A stretch of 64,000 nucleotides of DNA from Sphingomonas donggukensis (lineage in GTDB: Bacteria; Pseudomonadota; Alphaproteobacteria; Sphingomonadales; Sphingomonadaceae), in assembly GCF_023674425.1 (NCBI RefSeq), contig NZ_CP098401.1, positions 2,711,501-2,775,500 on the forward strand, in the 5' to 3' direction. Positions within the stretch are counted from its first letter, which is position 1. Every line of letters starts with the position of its first letter. The position numbers were made by a program, and so were the translations under genes. This document shows, in pieces, positions 1-7,045 of the stretch. Under the pieces are notes generated by a model. The model was not told the DNA's origin and ran no database searches. It saw only the letters and a list, made by a program, of their open reading frames with translations.

Positions 1-122
1 TGAGTCGTTTCGTGGCCGCGAAATGGCGTCCGAAACCCCGCGACGCGTGGACTTCCCACGGGTTTGCGAGTTGCAAGCGAACGAAGCGCGAACCGAAAAA
101 ATTTTGGTGCGCGGGGCGGCTG
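1..122. other. Left edge, no gene recognised
   Basis: No convincing coding frame, RNA gene or repeat was found between the window edge and the stop codon of the first gene. Open frames here are continuations of frames antisense to the dioxygenase-like gene. It may be the promoter or 3' region of a gene outside the window. Confidence 0.4.
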
Positions 123-758
123 TCAGGCGGGATGCCGTTCCAGGATGATGTCGCGCCGCACATGCCAGACCTCGCCGCGCCGGATCACGGGCACGATGCC
201 GTTGCCGCCGCGCAGCGGCATGCGCCTGCGGTACGAATCGTCGACCCGGAACTCGCCGGCGAACACCACGTCGTCGATATAATAGGGTCGCCGACCCGGT
301 TCCGCGATGTAGAGGTGGACGTGCGCCGGCATCGACCGGTCGGGGTAGGGCGCGGGCTTGATAGTGTCGAAGGCATATCCGCCGTCCGCCGCGCTCACGA
401 CCCAGCCGCGCAACCGCCCGTGGCGCGCGCTCCACGTCGCGCCGCGATGACCGCCGGCGTACAGGCCCGCGGCGTTGGTGTGATGGGCATAGACCACGAC
501 GCCCGGCGCCGGGGTGCGACCGTCCGGCCTCAGCACCCGTCCCATCAGCAGCATGCGCTCGCCCGGTTCGCTCGCGCCGCCCAGTGTCGTGCGGGACCGC
601 AGCGCCGCGGGTGCACCCTCCAGCGCGGCCTCGCACCCCTCGCAATCATACAGGTCGGCACGCGCCTGCCCCGCCTCGGCATCGGCGCGGGCGGTGCAGG
701 CGGGCAGCAGCATCGCCGCCCCTAGCCCCAGCGTGACCTCGCGTTTGGTGACCAGCAT
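123..758 (-). CDS. Intradiol ring-cleavage dioxygenase-like exported protein
   Basis: A 211-residue protein related to the intradiol dioxygenases (protocatechuate 3,4-dioxygenase / catechol 1,2-dioxygenase fold), which use Fe(III) to open dihydroxylated aromatic rings. Four plausible iron ligands are visible in order: Tyr100, Tyr138 (in PYPDRS) and the two histidines of PAHVH (146 and 148). The N-terminus (KRE followed by a hydrophobic run ending LLPAC at Cys21) looks like a Tat-type or lipoprotein signal, so the protein is probably exported, unlike classical cytoplasmic Pca/Cat enzymes. The ATG at 758 is preferred over a GTG nine bases upstream because GGGAG lies eight bases before it. No aromatic-degradation genes are adjacent, so the substrate is unknown. 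Confidence 0.75.
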   Translation of the reverse strand: MLVTKREVTLGLGAAMLLPACTARADAEAGQARADLYDCEGCEAALEGAPAALRSRTTLGGASEPGERMLLMGRVLRPDGRTPAPGVVVYAHHTNAAGLYAGGHRGATWSARHGRLRGWVVSAADGGYAFDTIKPAPYPDRSMPAHVHLYIAEPGRRPYYIDDVVFAGEFRVDDSYRRRMPLRGGNGIVPVIRRGEVWHVRRDIILERHPA

Positions 759-857
759 CGCGCCCACTCCCGATGCCCGACCATAGCCGAATCACGGGCG
801 TTGCGACAGCGCGCGCGCCGCCCTAGCCTGACGGATATCTTGAGGGGGAGCAGCACG

Positions 858-2447
858 ATGCGCGCGATCGGAATTGGACTGGCGATGCTGGCTTGCGTCG
901 CGATGCCGGCGACCGCGCAGCGGCGCAGCGCGCCCCAGGTCGAGGAGCTGCCGCTCGCCGATCTCGCCGCGATGCTGGCGAGCGGGCGCACGACGTCGGA
1001 GGCGGCGACGCGCGCATACCTGGCGCGGATCGCCGCGATGGACCGCGCCGGGCCGCGGCTGCGCAGCGTCATCGCCGTCAATCCCGACGCGATCGCGCAG
1101 GCCCGCGCGCTGGATGCCGAGCGCCGCGCGGGGCGTATCCGCGGACCGCTCCACGGCGTGCCGATCCTGGTGAAGGACAATATCGAAACGCGCGACCGCA
1201 TGCCGACGACCGCGGGCAGTCTGGCGCTCAAGGACAATTTCGCCAATCGCGACGCGCCCGTGGTCGCGCGGCTGCGGGCGGCGGGTGCCGTCATCCTGGG
1301 CAAGACCAACCTGTCGGAATGGGCCAACATCCGCTCGACCGCGTCGATGAGCGGGTGGAGCGCGGTCGGCGGGCTGGTCCGTAACCCCTATGCGCTTGAT
1401 CGCTCGTCGTGCGGATCGTCGAGCGGCACCGGTGCCGCAGTCTCGGCGAGCTTCGCGGCGGCGGGGCTCGGGACCGAAACCGACGGATCGGTCGTCTGCC
1501 CGTCGTCGATGAACGGGCTGGTCGGGCTGAAGCCGACGATCGGCATGGTCAGCCGGACGCACATCGTCCCGATCAGCCACAGCCAGGACACCGCCGGGCC
1601 GATGGCGCGCAGCGTCCGCGACGCCGCGCTCCTGTTCGGCGCGATGGTCGGCAACGATCCCGCCGATGCGACGACATTGGGGGCGGACGCCCGCCGCCGC
1701 GATTTTGCCGCAGGCCTGTCGCCCACCGCGCTGCAAGGCGTCCGCGTCGGCGTGCTGCGGCCCAAGATGGGCGCGCATCTGTCTGCCCACTACGCCGCGA
1801 CGCTCGATGCGCTGCGGCGGGCCGGGGCGGTGCTGGTCGACGTCACCCAGCCTAAGCTCGACGGCATGGGCGATGCAGAGTTCGAGGTGCTGAAGATGGA
1901 GTTGAAGACCGACCTCAACGCCTATCTCGCGACCACCCCGGCGGCAGTGAAGACGCGGACGCTGGCCGACGTCATCGCCTTCAACCGTGCGAATGCGGGC
2001 ACCGAGATGCCGTATTTCGCACAGGAAATCTTCGACATGGCGGACAAGACCGGCGGCACCGACGATCCCGCCTACAAGGCCGCGCGCGCGAAATCGCTGC
2101 GTCAGGCGAGCGTCGAGGGCATCGACGCGATGCTGAAGACCGCGAACGCGACGATGCTGGTCGCGCCGACCTATGGCATGCCGTGGCTGTCCGACCCGGT
2201 GTACGGCGACAATTTCCAGGGACCGAGCGCCAGCGAACTCCCCGCCATCGCCGGATACCCGCACCTGACCGTGCCGATGGGGCTGGTCGACGGATTGCCG
2301 GTGGGATTGAGCTTCATCGGCCCGAAATGGAGCGAGGCTACGTTGCTCGGCGCAGGCTATGCCTATGAGCAGGTCGCGCGCGCCCGGATCGCGCCGCGGT
2401 ATGCGGCGACCGCTCCGGCTGGCGCGGGGCTGGAGGGTGTCAGGTAG
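858..2447 (+). CDS. Exported amidase (amidase-signature family)
   Basis: A 529-residue amidase-signature hydrolase, the family that splits amide bonds with a Ser-cisSer-Lys triad. The lysine is Lys106 in ILVKDN; the serine-rich signature CGSSSGTG lies near residues 182-189 and the nucleophilic serine is in TDGSVVCPSS near residue 211. The family consensus there is usually GGS, so the Asp-Gly-Ser variant is slightly unusual. A signal peptide (MRAIGIGLAMLACVAMPATAQ region, cleaved after AQ) indicates periplasmic export. The start at 858 follows GAGGGGAG; longer readings from 801 would bury the signal peptide. Its substrate is not evident. It stands alone and runs convergent to the next gene. 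Confidence 0.88.
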   Translation: MRAIGIGLAMLACVAMPATAQRRSAPQVEELPLADLAAMLASGRTTSEAATRAYLARIAAMDRAGPRLRSVIAVNPDAIAQARALDAERRAGRIRGPLHGVPILVKDNIETRDRMPTTAGSLALKDNFANRDAPVVARLRAAGAVILGKTNLSEWANIRSTASMSGWSAVGGLVRNPYALDRSSCGSSSGTGAAVSASFAAAGLGTETDGSVVCPSSMNGLVGLKPTIGMVSRTHIVPISHSQDTAGPMARSVRDAALLFGAMVGNDPADATTLGADARRRDFAAGLSPTALQGVRVGVLRPKMGAHLSAHYAATLDALRRAGAVLVDVTQPKLDGMGDAEFEVLKMELKTDLNAYLATTPAAVKTRTLADVIAFNRANAGTEMPYFAQEIFDMADKTGGTDDPAYKAARAKSLRQASVEGIDAMLKTANATMLVAPTYGMPWLSDPVYGDNFQGPSASELPAIAGYPHLTVPMGLVDGLPVGLSFIGPKWSEATLLGAGYAYEQVARARIAPRYAATAPAGAGLEGVR

Positions 2448-2497
2448 GGCGCCTGGGCCCACGCCGCTGGCGCTTGCGGATCACGCGAGATAGCCGG

Positions 2498-2562
2498 TGC
2501 CCCCGCGCAGGCGGGAGCACGGGGGGCGGAATTTCCCATTCCCCCGCGCAGGCCGGGGTCCG
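2498..2562. repeat. Palindromic repeat, family A (degenerate)
   Basis: Two half-palindromes with the pattern CCC-N-GC-GCAGGC-N-GGG lie about 20 bases apart in the gap between two convergent genes. They share their core with the copies inside putA and tsaC. The arms match each other imperfectly, so this looks like an old copy. Confidence 0.6.
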
Positions 2563-2596
2563 GTAGGGCGAACCATTATCGCCATGCACTCGCCCT

Positions 2597-2672
2597 CCGT
2601 TCGTTTCGAGCGAAGTCGAGAAACCTGGCGCGGCGCTCGGAGCGGTTTCTCGACTGCGCTCGAAACGAACGG
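2597..2672. repeat. Palindromic repeat, family B
   Basis: Arms at 2597-2624 and 2645-2672 (28 bases each) are inverted copies with one mismatch, separated by 20 bases. The arm begins CCGTTCGTTTCGAGCG and ends GAGAAAC. It ends 12 bases before the stop codon of the minus-strand oxidase gene, at a convergent junction, where it could act as a bidirectional RNA hairpin. Related copies are at 18653, 20036, 35299, 37262, 41035 and 55049. Confidence 0.85.
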
Positions 2673-2684
2673 GTTGGATGGTCT

Positions 2685-3848
2685 TTACCCCTGCCGCGCC
2701 GCCCCCGCCGCACGCACCGCCTCCAGAGTAGGCCACCCGTTGACCGCCATCATCAAATCCGCCTCGGCCAGGATCGATCGCAGCACGTGCGCCGCCCCGT
2801 CCGCGCCGCCCAGCGCCAGCCCGTACAGATACGGCCGCCCGACCCCGACCGCCCGCGCGCCCATCGCCAGCGCCTTCACCACGTCGCTGCCCGACCGCAC
2901 GCCGCTGTCGAACAGCACGGGCACGTCGCCCGCCGCGGCGACCACGCCCGGCAGCATGTCGATCGCCGCGACCCCGCCGTTCGCCTGCCGCCCGCCGTGG
3001 TTCGAACAATAGATCGCGTCGACCCCTGCATCGGCTGCGCGCGCGGCGTCGTCGGGGTGGCAGATGCCCTTCAGCACGATCGGCAGCTTGGTCGCCCCGC
3101 GCAACCACGCGAGGTCGTCCCACGTCAGCACCTTGCCGAACAGCCGCGCCCACAGCCCGACCGCGGCGGCGGGATCATCGGCGACCGCGTGGCCGAGCAG
3201 CTTGCCGAACACCGGATCGGAGAAATAATTCGCCAGCACATGCCCGCGCAGTTGCGGGAAATTGCCGGAGTTCAGGTCGCGCGGGCGCCATCCGGTCACC
3301 CAGGTGTCGAGCGTCACGACGATCGCCTTGTACCCCGCCGCCTCGGCCCGCGACACCAGGCTCTCGGCGAGCGCCGTATCCTTGGGCGTGTAGAGCTGGA
3401 AGAACGCCGGCGTGTCGCCGCACGCCTTCGCCACCGCTTCCATCGGATCGTTGCTCAGCGTCGACAGCATCAGCGGCACGCCGGTCGCTGCCGAAGCCTG
3501 CGCCGCCGCGATATCGCCGTGGCCGTCCTGCGTGCAGATGCCGGTCACCCCGATCGGCGCCATGAAGATGGGGCTGGGCAGCGCCAGCCCGAACAGCTCG
3601 GTCGTCAGGTCGCGGGTCGCGGTGTCGACCAGCATCCGCGGCACCATCCCCCAGTGGCGGAACGCTTCGGCATTCCAGCGTTGGGTGTGCTCGTCGCCGC
3701 ACCCGCCCTGGACGTAATCGAGCACATAGCGCGGCATCGCCGCCGTCGCGCGCGCTTCCAGCGTGGCGAAATCGACCGGCACTTTCGGCAGCACGCCGCG
3801 CAGGCCAGCGCCGTACAGTTCGTTCTGGTAATCGCCGTAGTGCGCCAC
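2685..3848 (-). CDS. FMN-dependent alpha-hydroxy acid oxidase, lactate 2-monooxygenase type
   Basis: A 387-residue TIM-barrel flavoprotein of the glycolate oxidase / lactate dehydrogenase family, which oxidises L-2-hydroxy acids. It has the active-site signature SNHGGRQ with its catalytic histidine, the LKGI segment and the FMN-phosphate region DSGVRSGSDVVKAL. The stretch RPRDLNSGNFPQLRG followed by NYFSDPVF resembles lactate 2-monooxygenase more than the membrane-bound LldD, so a soluble enzyme turning lactate into acetate is the preferred reading. The substrate remains inferred. A GTG at 3848 is chosen because GGGGAG stands nine bases upstream; a TTG at 3869 has no such site. It lies 27 bases downstream of the Gre-factor gene and may be co-transcribed. 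Confidence 0.82.
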   Translation of the reverse strand: MAHYGDYQNELYGAGLRGVLPKVPVDFATLEARATAAMPRYVLDYVQGGCGDEHTQRWNAEAFRHWGMVPRMLVDTATRDLTTELFGLALPSPIFMAPIGVTGICTQDGHGDIAAAQASAATGVPLMLSTLSNDPMEAVAKACGDTPAFFQLYTPKDTALAESLVSRAEAAGYKAIVVTLDTWVTGWRPRDLNSGNFPQLRGHVLANYFSDPVFGKLLGHAVADDPAAAVGLWARLFGKVLTWDDLAWLRGATKLPIVLKGICHPDDAARAADAGVDAIYCSNHGGRQANGGVAAIDMLPGVVAAAGDVPVLFDSGVRSGSDVVKALAMGARAVGVGRPYLYGLALGGADGAAHVLRSILAEADLMMAVNGWPTLEAVRAAGAARQG

Positions 3849-3875
3849 GCGCTCGCTCTCCCCGCTCAATCGCGG

Positions 3876-4349
3876 TCAGTCTGCGTCGGGCGATGCGGTG
3901 GTGGCAAGGATTTCGAGGGCATCGGTACGATCGCCGAAATCGACCGTCTCGCCCACCTCTCCGCCGATCAGCGCGCGGGCGAGCGGCGCGGAAAACGCGA
4001 TGCGATCGTGCGCGGCATCGGCCTCGTCGCCGCCGACGATGTCGATGGTGCGGATCTTGCCGTTCAGCCGGAACTTCACTCGCGATCCGATCGCGACTTC
4101 GCCCGTCGGCGGCGGCTCGGCCACCTGCGCGGTGGACAGGCGCGTGCCCCAGTATCGATGGTCGCGCTTCAGCACATTGCGCGCCGCCTCGTCGGCCTCG
4201 CCCGCAATCGCGGCGTCCAGCTCGGCGAGCTTCGCCGCGATCAGCCGCAGGCCGCGCGGCGTCACCAGATTGGGGCCGGGCGCGATCGGCACCTCGAACT
4301 TCGGTTCCAGATGCTCGTCGTCATTCTCGCGACGGAAGGCAACACTCAA
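3876..4349 (-). CDS. GreA/GreB-family transcription elongation factor
   Basis: A 157-residue protein with the Gre architecture: an N-terminal helical region (about residues 30-75, including ITPRG-like LVTPRGLRLIAAKLAELD) and a C-terminal FKBP-like domain (about 85-150) with GSRVKFRLNGK and a SPLARALIGGEVGE-type segment. Gre factors bind the RNA polymerase secondary channel and stimulate transcript cleavage in stalled complexes. The coiled coil is short and the acidic tip DE pattern is not clear, so it may be a Rnk-like or specialised paralogue rather than housekeeping GreA. The start is a TTG, supported by AGGAGA seven bases upstream, with no competing ATG. Confidence 0.8.
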   Translation of the reverse strand: MSVAFRRENDDEHLEPKFEVPIAPGPNLVTPRGLRLIAAKLAELDAAIAGEADEAARNVLKRDHRYWGTRLSTAQVAEPPPTGEVAIGSRVKFRLNGKIRTIDIVGGDEADAAHDRIAFSAPLARALIGGEVGETVDFGDRTDALEILATTASPDAD

Positions 4350-4425
4350 CGGGGTTCTCCTGAAAACGAACGGGCGGCGGATCGCACGACCCGCCGCCCG
4401 TCCGGTGCTCCTACGACAGTCGGCG

Positions 4426-4902
4426 TTACAGCGCGACCTCGGCGTGGCTGCCGGCCTGCTGCGGGTCGATCGTCTGCCCGGTCATCAGCTTGAACAACCC
4501 GCCGACGCTCATGTCGGATTCCCATATCTCGGCATCGCCCAGCTCGAACCGCAGCATCAGCAGGTTCGGGTCCTGGCGCCCGCCCTCGAACCAGGCCTCG
4601 ACCTGCTTCGACCAATATTTGTCCTTCACCGCTTCGTCGGTTTCCTCGACCAGCGTGCCGGCCAGGCATGCGAACAGCGAATGCCCCTTGGCGACGAACT
4701 GCGCCATCGCCGCGCCGCCCTTGGCGATGCGATTGTCCTTGCTGGTGTAGAACCAGAATTTGCCGTCGGCATCGGGATCGAGCTGCGCGGTCATCGGCGC
4801 GCTGTGCTGGTGATCGCCGGTCAGCCCGATCATCACGAACGGGCTGTCGGCCATCTTCTTCCACATGTCCTGCTTGATCTGGTCGTCGGTCTTGTCGGCC
4901 AT
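4426..4902 (-). CDS. Pyridoxamine 5'-phosphate oxidase-like general stress protein
   Basis: A 158-residue split-barrel flavin-binding protein of the general stress protein 26 type (Pyrid_ox_like). Visible features are the N-terminal helix with DMWKKMADSPFVMIGLTG, the strand pair KFWFYTSKDNRIAKGG that forms the FMN pocket in this fold, and WSKQVEAWFEGGRQDPNLLMLRF, a stretch conserved in bacterial homologues. Such proteins bind FMN or FAD and are linked to oxidative or general stress; a defined reaction is not known. The ATG at 4902 follows GAGGAG by nine bases; reading further upstream gives low-complexity sequence unlike the family. It is divergent from the 30-residue gene at 5029. Confidence 0.83.
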   Translation of the reverse strand: MADKTDDQIKQDMWKKMADSPFVMIGLTGDHQHSAPMTAQLDPDADGKFWFYTSKDNRIAKGGAAMAQFVAKGHSLFACLAGTLVEETDEAVKDKYWSKQVEAWFEGGRQDPNLLMLRFELGDAEIWESDMSVGGLFKLMTGQTIDPQQAGSHAEVAL

Positions 4903-5028
4903 CGCGGGGGTGCTCCTCGAATAGGGGTTCGGGAGCGAAACGAGGGGCGCGGGCGATGGTTGCGCGGTCGCGCGACGCTGCCATGATCGATGCGACGGCA
5001 ATCCAGCCATCGGATAGAAGGAGTGACG

Positions 5029-5121
5029 ATGACGATTGCAGAACTGTGCCTGATCCTGGGCGCGCTCTTCGCCTTTGCGACCTTGGTCGTGAAGATCATC
5101 GAAGTGGCGCGTACCAAGTAG
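5029..5121 (+). CDS. Putative 30-residue single-span membrane peptide
   Basis: A very small frame starting ATG at 5029, preceded at the right distance by AAGGAG (5018-5023). It encodes about five polar residues, a hydrophobic span from about residue 6 to 21 (LCLILGALFAFATLVV), and a basic tail ending VARTK. This is the layout of a small inner-membrane peptide with the tail in the cytoplasm. The strong ribosome-binding site and the hairpin 44 bases after the stop support expression. No family is recognised, and a chance frame cannot be excluded without conservation. Confidence 0.5.
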   Translation: MTIAELCLILGALFAFATLVVKIIEVARTK

Positions 5122-5164
5122 CACCGGGCTGGGTCCGACCTGGCAGTCGGGCCCCAAACGATTT

Positions 5165-5194
5165 GAGCCCCGGCCGCTGGCACGACCGGGGCTC
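5165..5194. terminator. Hairpin between convergent genes
   Basis: Perfect nine-base arms GAGCCCCGG (5165-5173) and CCGGGGCTC (5186-5194) with a 12-base loop; pairing continues outward by about four bases with one mismatch. It lies between the 30-residue gene and the convergent thiolase gene and could end transcription in either direction. It lacks a run of T. Confidence 0.55.
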
Positions 5195-5264
5195 AGATAG
5201 AAAGAGAATGACTCTTGCAGAGCTGCCTACATAGGCAAATTTGCCTTGAAAGGCAAGATACGGC

Positions 5265-6440
5265 TCACAGCACCTCGAACAGCCCGGCAGCGCCCATGCC
5301 GCCGCCGACGCACATCGTCACGACGACGTACTTCGCCCCGCGGCGCTTGCCCTCGATCAGGGCGTGGCCGGTGCAGCGCGCGCCGGTCATGCCGTAGGGG
5401 TGGCCGACCGCGATCGAGCCACCGTTGACGTTCAGCAATTCCTGCGGAATGCCGAGCTTGTCGGCGCAGTACAGCACCTGCACCGCGAACGCCTCGTTCA
5501 GTTCCCAGAGGCCGATGTCGTCCATCTTCAGGTTGAAACGCTCGAGCAGCTTCGGGATCGCGAAGACCGGGCCGATGCCCATCTCGTCGGGCTTGGTGCC
5601 GGCCACCGCCATGCCGACATAGCGGCCGAGCGGGGTCAGGCCGCGCTTCGATGCCAGGCTTTCCTCCATCAGCACGCTGGCGCTGGCGCCGTCGGACAGC
5701 TGCGACGCGTTGCCCGCGGTGATCGTCCCGTTCGGCAGCACCGGGTTCAGCGACTGCAACCCTTCCAGCGTGGTGTCGGCGCGGTTGCCCTCGTCCTTCG
5801 ACAGGGTGACTTCCTTGGTCGAGACTTCCTTCGTCTCCTTGTTCACCACGTTCATCGTCGCGGTGACGGGGACGATCTCGGCATCGAAATAGCCTGCGGC
5901 CTGTGCCGCCGCCGTGCGCTGCTGCGACTGAAGAGCGTAGGCGTCGGTGCGGTCGCGGCCGATGCCATAGCGTTCGGCGACGACCTCGGCGGTCTGGAGC
6001 ATCGGCATATAGACGTCCGGCACCATCGCCAGCAGCTCATGGTCGGGCGCGACGCGCATCTGCGGCGTCTGGACGAGCGAGATGCTCTCCACGCCGCCGC
6101 CGATGCACACGTCCATCAGGTCACCGGTGATCTGCTTGGCGGCGGTGGCGATCGCCATCAGCCCGCTGGCGCACTGGCGATCGACCGACATGCCCGACAC
6201 GGTGTTGGGCAGCCCGGCGCGCAGCAGCGATGTGCGCGCGATGTTGCCCGCCTGATGCCCCTGTTGCAACGCGGAGCCGAGGATCACGTCGTCGACCTCA
6301 GCCCCGTCGATCCCGGCGCGCTCGACCGCGGCCTTGATCGCGTGGCTCGCGAGCGTCGGCGAGGGCAGGTTGTTGAACGCCCCGCGATAAGCGCGGCCGA
6401 TCGGGGTGCGGGCGGTGGAAACGATGACGGCGCTGCGCAT
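5265..6440 (-). CDS. Acetyl-CoA C-acyltransferase (thiolase)
   Basis: A 391-residue thiolase that joins or splits acyl-CoA at a thioester. The three family signatures are intact: nucleophilic Cys90 in DRQCASG, the [10 protein letters not shown] block, His347 in [16 protein letters not shown], and the second catalytic cysteine Cys377 in [12 protein letters not shown]. Full length fits the FadA/PhaA superfamily. An upstream MaoC-type hydratase on the same strand suggests fatty-acid oxidation or polyhydroxyalkanoate precursor metabolism, and a FadA-type degradative role is slightly favoured by the sequence ending GLFEVL. The start codon immediately follows a perfect hairpin whose loop holds the Shine-Dalgarno sequence (6441-6464), suggesting translational control. 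Confidence 0.9.
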   Translation of the reverse strand: MRSAVIVSTARTPIGRAYRGAFNNLPSPTLASHAIKAAVERAGIDGAEVDDVILGSALQQGHQAGNIARTSLLRAGLPNTVSGMSVDRQCASGLMAIATAAKQITGDLMDVCIGGGVESISLVQTPQMRVAPDHELLAMVPDVYMPMLQTAEVVAERYGIGRDRTDAYALQSQQRTAAAQAAGYFDAEIVPVTATMNVVNKETKEVSTKEVTLSKDEGNRADTTLEGLQSLNPVLPNGTITAGNASQLSDGASASVLMEESLASKRGLTPLGRYVGMAVAGTKPDEMGIGPVFAIPKLLERFNLKMDDIGLWELNEAFAVQVLYCADKLGIPQELLNVNGGSIAVGHPYGMTGARCTGHALIEGKRRGAKYVVVTMCVGGGMGAAGLFEVL

Positions 6441-6464
6441 GACGAAAATCTCCTGATTTTCGTC
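6441..6464 (-). promoter_or_regulatory. Hairpin holding the thiolase ribosome-binding site in its loop
   Basis: On the minus strand a perfect ten-base stem GACGAAAATC / GATTTTCGTC encloses the tetraloop AGGA and ends directly at the thiolase ATG. AGGAG is the only good Shine-Dalgarno sequence for that start (nine bases away). The fold would expose or mask it depending on stem stability. Confidence 0.6.
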
Positions 6465-6488
6465 ACCCCAGCGAAGGCTGGGGTGACG
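6461..6488. repeat. Short palindrome between MaoC and thiolase genes (family A-like)
   Basis: Perfect 12-base arms 6461-6472 and 6477-6488 with the four-base loop GAAG. The core CCCCAGCGAAGGCTGGGG matches the family A pattern. It overlaps the outer end of the neighbouring ribosome-binding-site hairpin by four bases, so the two structures compete. Confidence 0.65.
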
Positions 6489-6492
6489 GTTG

Positions 6493-6948
6493 CTACACGA
6501 AAATCTGGCTGATCCATTCGGCGATCATCGCGGGCTTGTCCTCGCCCTCGATCTCGACGGTAAATTCATTGGTCTGCTGCCACTGGCCGGGGCGCTTCTC
6601 GGTGAGTTCGAGCAGCTTGAAGCGTCCGCGGACGCGTTTCCCGGAGCGGACCGGCGTCAGGAAGCGGACCTTGTTGCCCCCATAGTTGACGCCCATCTTC
6701 ACGCCCGCGATCGTGGGCAGGGCGGTCTTCGCCGACAGCAAAGGCATCAGCGACAGCGTCAGGAATCCGTGCGCGATCGTGCCGCCAAACGGGGTCATCG
6801 CCGCCTTGGCGGGATCGACATGGATGAACTGGTGATCGCCGGTCGCTTCCGCGAACTGGTCGATCATGCCTTGAGTCACCTCGACCCAATCCGACACCGC
6901 CTCCGAACCGATCTGTTCGCTGCGTTCCTGGATCGTGATCGTCGGCAC
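6493..6948 (-). CDS. MaoC-like (R)-enoyl-CoA hydratase
   Basis: A 151-residue hot-dog-fold hydratase. It carries the hydratase-2 motif with the catalytic pair Asp and His: [18 protein letters not shown], followed by [14 protein letters not shown], which is diagnostic for MaoC/PhaJ proteins that add water to trans-2-enoyl-CoA to give the (R)-3-hydroxyacyl form. Such activity links beta-oxidation to polyhydroxyalkanoate synthesis or serves modified fatty-acid pathways. The start is taken as GTG at 6948 because GGAGGG lies six bases upstream; an ATG-initiated longer version at 6978 lacks such a site. It is 52 bases upstream of the thiolase gene on the same strand, and the gap is almost entirely palindromic. 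Confidence 0.85.
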   Translation of the reverse strand: MPTITIQERSEQIGSEAVSDWVEVTQGMIDQFAEATGDHQFIHVDPAKAAMTPFGGTIAHGFLTLSLMPLLSAKTALPTIAGVKMGVNYGGNKVRFLTPVRSGKRVRGRFKLLELTEKRPGQWQQTNEFTVEIEGEDKPAMIAEWISQIFV

Positions 6949-7045
6949 GGCATTCCCTCCGCCAAGGCTTTGTCGCATAGCGCGAGCGTTCCCTAACCGG
7001 CGAAACGGCCCTGCCGCAAGCCCGCGCTAAACCGAGATTACGAAA

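Noticed and set aside
792..2462. A 556-codon open frame antisense to the amidase gene
   Set aside because: High GC leaves long open frames opposite real genes. Its translation is rich in Arg/Gly/His with no domain, and the plus strand has a clear amidase with its motifs. Similar antisense frames elsewhere (for example opposite tamB and putA) were dropped for the same reason.
2498..2672. A CRISPR-like repeat pattern between the amidase and oxidase genes
   Set aside because: The repeats are two palindromic elements of different families without regular spacing or unique spacers; no cas genes are present in the window.
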